Assembly (NCBI RefSeq): GCF_042453785.1
Contig: NC_091675.1
Location: 4,414,501 to 4,478,500 of the forward strand
Length of the DNA: 64,000 nucleotides
From: Malus domestica
Lineage: Eukaryota; Streptophyta; Magnoliopsida; Rosales; Rosaceae
Direction of reading: 5' to 3'
The position numbers and the translations under genes are program-made. Within the stretch, counting starts at the first letter, position 1. The number at the start of each line of letters is the position of its first letter. Below are positions 59,801-64,000 of the stretch, piece after piece. A model generated the notes under the pieces. It was given only the letters and a program-made list of their open reading frames with translations. It had not been told where the DNA came from and did not search any database.

Positions 59801-60252
59801 TACCCAAACGAAGCATGTCCTAACCGACGATGCAATAACCAAACTTCATGTAAATTATTGGTACGAGATGCTCGGACTGCATTAGCTCTGCCAGGAACGA
59901 CGTCTTCCACATAATATAACCCCTCTCTCTTAGTGCCACGCCCAATTATCTCCTTGGTCTGAATATCCTGAAGCAAACAAAACAATGGATACATAAGTAC
60001 AACACAGTCTAATTGCTCAGTAACTTGAGGAATAGATAACAAATTATGAGACAACGAGGGAACAAGCAGGCAGTGATAGAGGGGAAGGGCTGGCGTGAGG
60101 TTCACAGTGCCAGCCCCCAAAACCGGTGCTATTGTTCCGGTAGCAGTTGCAATACACTTCCGTGAACTGGTTGTCATACTAGTAAATAAATTCTTATCAA
60201 AAGTCATATGATCGGTTGCACCCGAGTCTAGAATCCAACCTGCATTCGTCAT
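56860..60252 (-). CDS. Copia pol polyprotein (protease, integrase, RT, RNase H)
   Basis: 1130 codons without interruption. The order protease, integrase, reverse transcriptase, RNase H is that of Ty1/copia. The protease active site DSGATDHM is at residues 9-16, right at the N-terminus. The integrase zinc-binding HHCC (HRRLGHAS ... CEVC) is near 140-175, and the DDE triad includes DNGGEY and NGVAERKNR near 260-300. The RT has LVAKGYTQ and the YVDDM catalytic motif. The RNase H has DDDWAGD and a conserved SRSSAESEF block. What is missing is gag with its zinc knuckle, normally fused upstream; the frame opens at MTNAGW just before the protease. Such a polyprotein could not build particles alone. 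The reading frame shows no decay, matching the identical LTRs. Confidence 0.92.
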   Translation of the reverse strand: MTNAGWILDSGATDHMTFDKNLFTSMTTSSRKCIATATGTIAPVLGAGTVNLTPALPLYHCLLVPSLSHNLLSIPQVTEQLDCVVLMYPLFCLLQDIQTKEIIGRGTKREGLYYVEDVVPGRANAVRASRTNNLHEVWLLHRRLGHASFGYLRRMLPSLFHEIKESDLHCEVCILAKSHRVSFPPSMNKRLFPFELVHSDVWGPSPVSTLSGIKWFVTFVDDCTRMTWIYVMKNKSDVGMVFRSFSQMVATQYSSVIKVLRSDNGGEYIGSELSGFLQDQGILHETTCPHTPQQNGVAERKNRHILETARALLIGASVPKRFWPEAVTYAVYVINRMPSRVVDFRTPLQVLTEFVPVVSTNTLSPRVFGCVAYVHIHKIHRSKLDPCAHRCVFLGFAPQQKGYKCYHLETRHMYVTMDVTFSESEFLYASTPSPSDHPGENTSGDLGWLEICSSEGVFIDNKSCESSRQDTAENGDSDSRQDTAENVSIIQPSSTEPAESSRQHAAECDGECQQEAAEPVSPLQQPLVTEPATPSLLSSIVPPNMSSLSIHEVSTTDTHVTNPDNVMSTYKLPPRQNRGVPPDRFSPEGKLKYPIANYVSCSNLAPERQAWVYNVEAIQAPTRVEEALKDPKWVAAMDEEMMALHKNDTWEVTELPKGKKPVGCRWVFTIKYKADGSVDRYKARLVAKGYTQTYGVDYQETFSPVAKMNTVRVLISLAANLNWPLKQFDVKNAFLHGHLEEEVYMDFPPGYDAGGKTGVCRLRKSLYGLKQSPRAWFGRFTQVMRRIGYYQSHSDHTLFVKRRSGKVTALIIYVDDMIITGDDSDEMVKLEKNLSAEFEMKSLGDLKYFLGVEVARSSRGIFLSQRKYVLDLLKETGMLGCKPVDTPIVEKHYLGIYPDQEPVDKGRYQRLVGRLIYLAHTRPDIAYAVSVVSQFMHSPSVDHMAAVMRILAYLKSAPRKGILYKNSGHLRIEGFTDDDWAGDVTDRRSTSGYFTFVGGNLVTWRSKKQNVVSRSSAESEFRGMAHGICEVLWLRKLLDGLGFKVKEATSLYCDNKSAREIAENPVQHDRTKHVEVDRHFIKEKLEKNIVSIPFVNSEEQLADILTHAVCSRSFGDSLVKLGMCDIYAPT

Positions 60253-60836
60253 TGTAACAACTTACGAGACAATGATACACAAAATCACACCAATACACGA
60301 CAACTGCGACACAAACAAAGATACAATCCTCTTGCACGATAAGTAACCAATCAACTAGTTGATAACTCAATATCTCACGCTGCAACCTAAGGCAGCAGCA
60401 AAAAAACACACTCACAGGGTCAATTGCAGAACCACATCAATTGTACACGACTTTCCACACTGCAAAAAAACACAAGCAGCAGCAATTGCACTCAAATACT
60501 CCTTTAATTGCACTAAAACACAAGCAGCAGCAATTACAAGACTTTCCCTACTTTTAGATAAAATATTCCTTTAATTGCTTAAGCACAGCAAATACTTCAT
60601 GGCCTTGCAATTGCACTCCACACACACGGTGCTGCTAAACACAAAGCAGCACGACACTGCACAATGCACACACGGCAAGACCACACACACGGGGATATTT
60701 CAGCACAACAATACACGGGCATCAGTCTAGGCTTGCTGCAGGGATGCGGCACAGACCACAGACTGCCGGACCTTTTTTTTCCTTTTTTTTTGATTTCACG
60801 GTAGCAGCGGCACGGTGGGAGTTCTAGGGTTACAGT
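60253..60836 (-). other. Gag-less leader of the copia element
   Basis: 584 bp between the primer site and pol with stop codons in all frames and CAGCAGCAATTGCA-type repeats (near 60475-60535). Full-length copia elements carry about 1 kb of gag here. Confidence 0.7.
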
Positions 60837-60850
60837 TGGCTCTGATGCCA
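60837..60850 (-). other. Copia primer binding site
   Basis: TGGCATCAGAGCCA on the minus strand abuts the 5' LTR. It differs at one base from the complement of the initiator tRNA-Met 3' end (TGGTATCAGAGCCA). Confidence 0.85.
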
Positions 60851-61022
60851 AATTGAATCTTACGGCTTAATTTCATTGTATTGCAAAATAGACTATATAT
60901 ACAAGATACAATCCTTGTTCTATAAGGAAAACAAAAAAGACACACACCTAACCTTCCTAATAAAGGATTCTAAAATTTACAATATAATTACATGCCCTTT
61001 TTAAATACTACTCACGGCAACA
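60851..61022 (-). repeat. 5' LTR of the copia element
   Basis: 172 bp identical to 56681-56852, followed on the plus strand by the GTTAT duplication. Confidence 0.92.
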
Positions 61023-61382
61023 GTTATCAAATACAATATTATACGTTCTTAATGATTTGAGCTACAAACTCGAGCTAGCATATGTTTAGGTTACCTTCAA
61101 CATTTAGTTTTCCATTTGGCCAAACAAACACATATTTTTAGTATATTTTAATGCGTTTTGTCATATGAAAGTGCAAACACATAACTTGCGGGCATCACCA
61201 ACTTGTGACTGAACCCAGATCCCCTCACGTTTTCTTCATTTGGCCCTATTGATCTATTGCCGCCACAAAAACCCTTAAAAGCAATAACAAACTCTCTCAT
61301 CCTCCCATATATATATATTCTCCTTCACACTTCACATCCTCTTCATATTTTCACACCAAAATCTAGAAGCCAAACCAAAAGT

Positions 61383-61835
61383 ATGAGCAACAAGGTCGAA
61401 TGCTCCCCAGGCAACGTGCCCTTCGCATGGGAAAACAAACCCGGCGTCTCCAAACTCTCACACAAACAGACGCACACAGAAAGGAAGTACTACTTGCCTC
61501 CGCCACCTTGCCCTTATCGGTCTTCCCCCAAACTTTTTTTACACGACTTTCAGCTCCCTCTTCCTCCCTGCACGTTTCAGCAGCCGCTTTCGCGAAGCTC
61601 CTCCTCGAAGGCTCTCCGGGATGACCCTTTTCTAGTGGCCTTCCAAGAGTGCACCAAGCCCGACCCCAAGGACAAGAGCAAGACGTTGTCCTTGTCACAA
61701 AAGTATGGTGTTAGATCTGGATTTGGGAGGTGGTTTGGGTTTGGTGACTTGTTGTGCAAGAGTTCGAGTAGTGTGAGGGATGGTAGTTTGGTTAGGGTTT
61801 CTCGGCTTCCATATCATAAAGGCAGATCACTTTGA
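61383..61835 (+). CDS. Small DUF688-like protein (paralogue)
   Basis: Single-exon frame of 150 aa starting MSNKVECSPG. GNVPFAWENKPGVSK (about residues 10-24) is the DUF688-type motif, and DDPFLVAFQECTK (about 80-92) matches the second motif of the 54275-54694 gene. A Pro-rich stretch lies between, and the C-terminus is Gly/Phe- then Ser/Arg-rich. I prefer this ATG to one in frame at 61257 because the extra 42 residues are a hydrophobic, composition-biased leader typical of untranslated sequence, and the paralogue also places the motif close to the start. A short pyrimidine- and TATATATA-containing stretch at 61305-61325 could be its core promoter. Function unknown. Confidence 0.72.
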   Translation: MSNKVECSPGNVPFAWENKPGVSKLSHKQTHTERKYYLPPPPCPYRSSPKLFLHDFQLPLPPCTFQQPLSRSSSSKALRDDPFLVAFQECTKPDPKDKSKTLSLSQKYGVRSGFGRWFGFGDLLCKSSSSVRDGSLVRVSRLPYHKGRSL

Positions 61836-61839
61836 CTGG

Positions 61840-62760
61840 TTTTTCAGTTTGGTGTATGTAATTTGGATTGTTTAATCTTGTAATATTTTGTTTGTTGTCT
61901 TATCTTTTTCTTCTTCTTTTTGTTTGCTCAATTGGAAAGTACTTATTGAGCCAACCAACTTTTATACAATATCTGGCTATTTCTTTTCATTTTTGACATG
62001 TTCATGTTGCCTTACTAAAGAAGACGACATTTACACATATATGCCACTTTTCATTTTCCTCACGACCAACGTGGGATTTGTACCACCTAGAGCAGATCTC
62101 AAATTAAAATGTTAAATTTCATTTTTATAGTTGATGCGGTAAAATAATATTTTGTAAAAGTCTCTTAATTCAATTGAGATGTCAAATTATATATATATTT
62201 TTTGGTTACTTGTAAAATAAAGTGGGTTAGAATTTAATAAATAAAATAATGGATAAGTGAGGAAAAGTAAAAAAAATATATGGGCCCAGCACGAAAGTAA
62301 AACAAAAGCATATTTTAGCGTAGCTTTCAAATTTGATAGCAAAGTGGAGAATGTCAATCTTTGTAGGATTTTGACATTTTCTTCGGAACTAAAAAATCAC
62401 ATTTGCTTTGTGAAAACAGTCCATATAGAATTTTGACATGATCTTAACGTGATAACAATAACTTTTTTAAAAATTTGTACAAATTTTAGTGAGTGAATTT
62501 AAATTGGAGCAGCTTTGTTTAGCCGGTTAAGCAGTGCGGGCTATGAGAGGCCAGGCCCGAGTTGACCCGAAGGATCCCGTATCTGCTCCGTTTTCAATGG
62601 AAAGGAAAAAAAATACGGGTGGTGGTGGTCAACTCCGACCCGCCCAAGTGACCCGAACATCAACGGTCCAACACACCAGTAATTGTAAACGATTAACTGT
62701 GACTGCGTGTAAATCCCGCGAAAGTCAGGGTTATTTTCGGTGGTCGGTAAATGTCGATAC
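61840..62760. other. Spacer between DUF688-like gene and PRP40A
   Basis: The first part is the 3' flank of the small gene. The part after 62500 becomes GC-richer and should be the promoter of the downstream gene. No other gene recognised. Confidence 0.45.
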
Positions 62761-62774
62761 CCGAAATTACAACC

Positions 62775-64000
62775 CTCGCCGAGACTCCGATTTCTTCAGC
62801 TCTCTCTGCTAGCAAAAATCCTCCGATTTCTAAACCCTAGCACCTGTGAGTGGTGGTGAACCCACTGTCGCAGAGGTCCTCTCGCTCCTCCGATCGTCGA
62901 CGGAAGCAAGTTCTCGCACCGCCGATTGCCTCCCCCCCTCACTCTCCTTCTGTAAGTGTTTCTTCTCCTCCTCCTTGCTCTGAAAATTCCGAACGATTGC
63001 CCATCCCTTTCTTCTTCGTGTTCTTTCCCTTCCTTTCCTCTACGTTTTGCCCTAGGTTTTAATTGCAGAGACCAATTGAATTTGATGTACTGTTATAGTC
63101 GAATTCGTATTTGCAAATGCGGACGTAGATATGGGGACACGAGATAGAACAGTGAATAGGCGAGCTTAAGTTGCATTGATTAATTCAGCGTGCTTTACCT
63201 GTTTTAATGCATTTGCAGTCACATTTTACTGTTTTTTTGGGCATGTACTAGCTCCATCTTGTTCACTTAATTCGCAAGATTTGATTACGTTTTTTTATTT
63301 TTGCAGTTGGGTCCCATTGTGTATGCGCTGCAATGGCGAATAACCCTCAATCCTCAGCTGCGCAGGTGCCGAATTTTAACCTTGTTATGGTTAAGCAGTC
63401 AATCATATGAATTTATTTCTTGTCCTGTTTTGCAATTCACTTTTGATTATAGTTTATTGTTTAGATAGTGAAATTATTTTAAGGATGTTCCATGTTCATG
63501 TTGGCTTGCTTGGGGACAAATAACTTCGTATTTCATCGTTGTTGTTAAGGGGCCGAATACCTTATTCATTTCAAGTGCATAAGGATATGTGTTTTAGTAA
63601 TCTTGTTTATGTAATTTTCACCTGTTTTGAATCTGTTTTTTTCTTTGGTCTCTCCTATCTATCTGGATTAGCCATTTCGGCTTCCCCCAGTTGCTCCCAT
63701 GGGTCCTCAGAGTTTTGGTTCATCTCCTCTTCAAGTAAATTCCTTTCCTGTCCATCTTTGGTGCCTTTTGTATTCTCTACTTCCTGGCGGACTATTAATA
63801 AGTGGTGTATGTACAAATCCCTTCAATGCAGTACCGACCAGTGGTTCCAACACAGCAAGGACAGCAATTTATTTCACCAGCTCCCCAACAATTTCAGCCT
63901 GTGGGACAAGGTATTCCTTCTCCAAATGTTGGGATGCCTGCTAGTCAAAGTCAGCAATTACAATATTCTCAACCAATGCAACCGTATCCTCTCAGGCCAA
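62775..64000 (+). CDS. PRP40A: PRP40A pre-mRNA-processing protein, 5' end only
   Basis: The protein start MANNPQSSAAQ and the following Gln/Pro-rich sequence (PVVPTQQGQQF, GMPASQSQQLQYSQP) match plant PRP40A, a WW/FF-domain component of U1 snRNP that links splicing to RNA polymerase II. An untranslated first exon probably ends at 62951 (CT followed by GTAAGT). The second exon is 63307-63365 with the ATG at 63333. Coding continues in 63672-63734 and from 63832 past the window edge, all with GT-AG borders and consistent phase. The WW and FF domains lie outside the window, so the call rests on the N-terminal low-complexity region and its exon pattern. Confidence 0.82.

Larger units (their letters stand above)
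56681..61022 (-). mobile_element. Young Ty1/copia element lacking gag, 4342 bp
   Basis: The element is bounded by a perfect 5-bp duplication GTTAT (56676-56680, 61023-61027). Its two 172-bp LTRs (60851-61022 and 56681-56852) are identical base for base, so insertion was recent. In element orientation the LTR starts TGTTGCC and ends CAATT rather than the usual CA. The next bases, TGGCATCAGAGCCA, are a primer binding site for initiator tRNA-Met with one difference. The purine tract TTGAGGGGGAG abuts the 3' LTR. A single 1130-codon pol frame is intact, but the 584 bp between primer site and pol has no gag frame. Movement would therefore require gag from a relative. Confidence 0.93.

Noticed and set aside
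1-64000. CRISPR arrays, prokaryotic operons or phage modules
   Set aside because: The sequence is plant nuclear DNA; no spaced identical repeats of CRISPR type and no bacterial gene organisation.

Overview
This is a plant nuclear window. The evidence is AT-rich DNA, genes split by GT-AG introns, AP2-family and QLQ/WRC (GRF) transcription factors, a nuclear tRNA-Glu, plant copia and Ty3/gypsy elements, a TRIM, tRNA-derived SINEs and many MITEs. Repeat families that I associate with apple and pear suggest Rosaceae, perhaps Malus or Pyrus; that is an inference, not a demonstration.

Layout. 1-13 kb: no convincing coding gene, only a possible minus-strand leader at the left edge, several MITEs with 9-bp target duplications and a three-copy local repeat. 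13.0-16.3 kb (minus): a complete nine-exon AINTEGUMENTA-type gene with two AP2 domains and a 9-nt microexon. 16.3-23.1 kb: intergenic, with one 0.6 kb AT-rich non-autonomous element. 23.13 kb: tRNA-Glu(CTC). 24.0-25.8 kb (minus): plastid-type DUF3054 membrane protein, five exons. 26.7-28.0 kb (minus): two-RRM hnRNP/Musashi-like protein. 30.3-31.05 kb: 790-bp long-TIR MULE-like element. 31.3-39.6 kb: nested block. A poly(A)-ended retroposon-like sequence was split by a damaged Tat-type gypsy element, whose gag was then split by a hAT MITE. 39.6-48.4 kb: intergenic, with a SINE, three MITEs and a TRIM. 48.4-51.4 kb (plus): complete GRF gene with a miR396 site. 52.1-53.4 kb: broken exon of an unrecognised gene, and a near-perfect foldback whose arm matches a tRNA-Asp-type retrotransposon primer binding site. 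54.3 and 61.4 kb (plus): two small single-exon DUF688-like paralogues. Between them, 56.7-61.0 kb (minus) is a very young copia element with identical LTRs and an open pol but no gag. 62.8-64 kb (plus): 5' end of a PRP40A splicing-factor gene, cut by the window edge.

How the genes relate. ANT and the miR396-regulated GRFs both promote organ growth by sustaining cell proliferation. They are neighbours in Arabidopsis (At4g37740 GRF2, At4g37750 ANT), so their presence on one segment here, head to head about 32 kb apart, looks like old microsynteny stretched by transposons. The other genes (DUF3054, RRM protein, DUF688-like, PRP40A) show no obvious pathway link. The most unusual item is the PBS-matching hairpin at 52.9 kb, which resembles the proposed origin of miR845-type, retrotransposon-targeting microRNAs.
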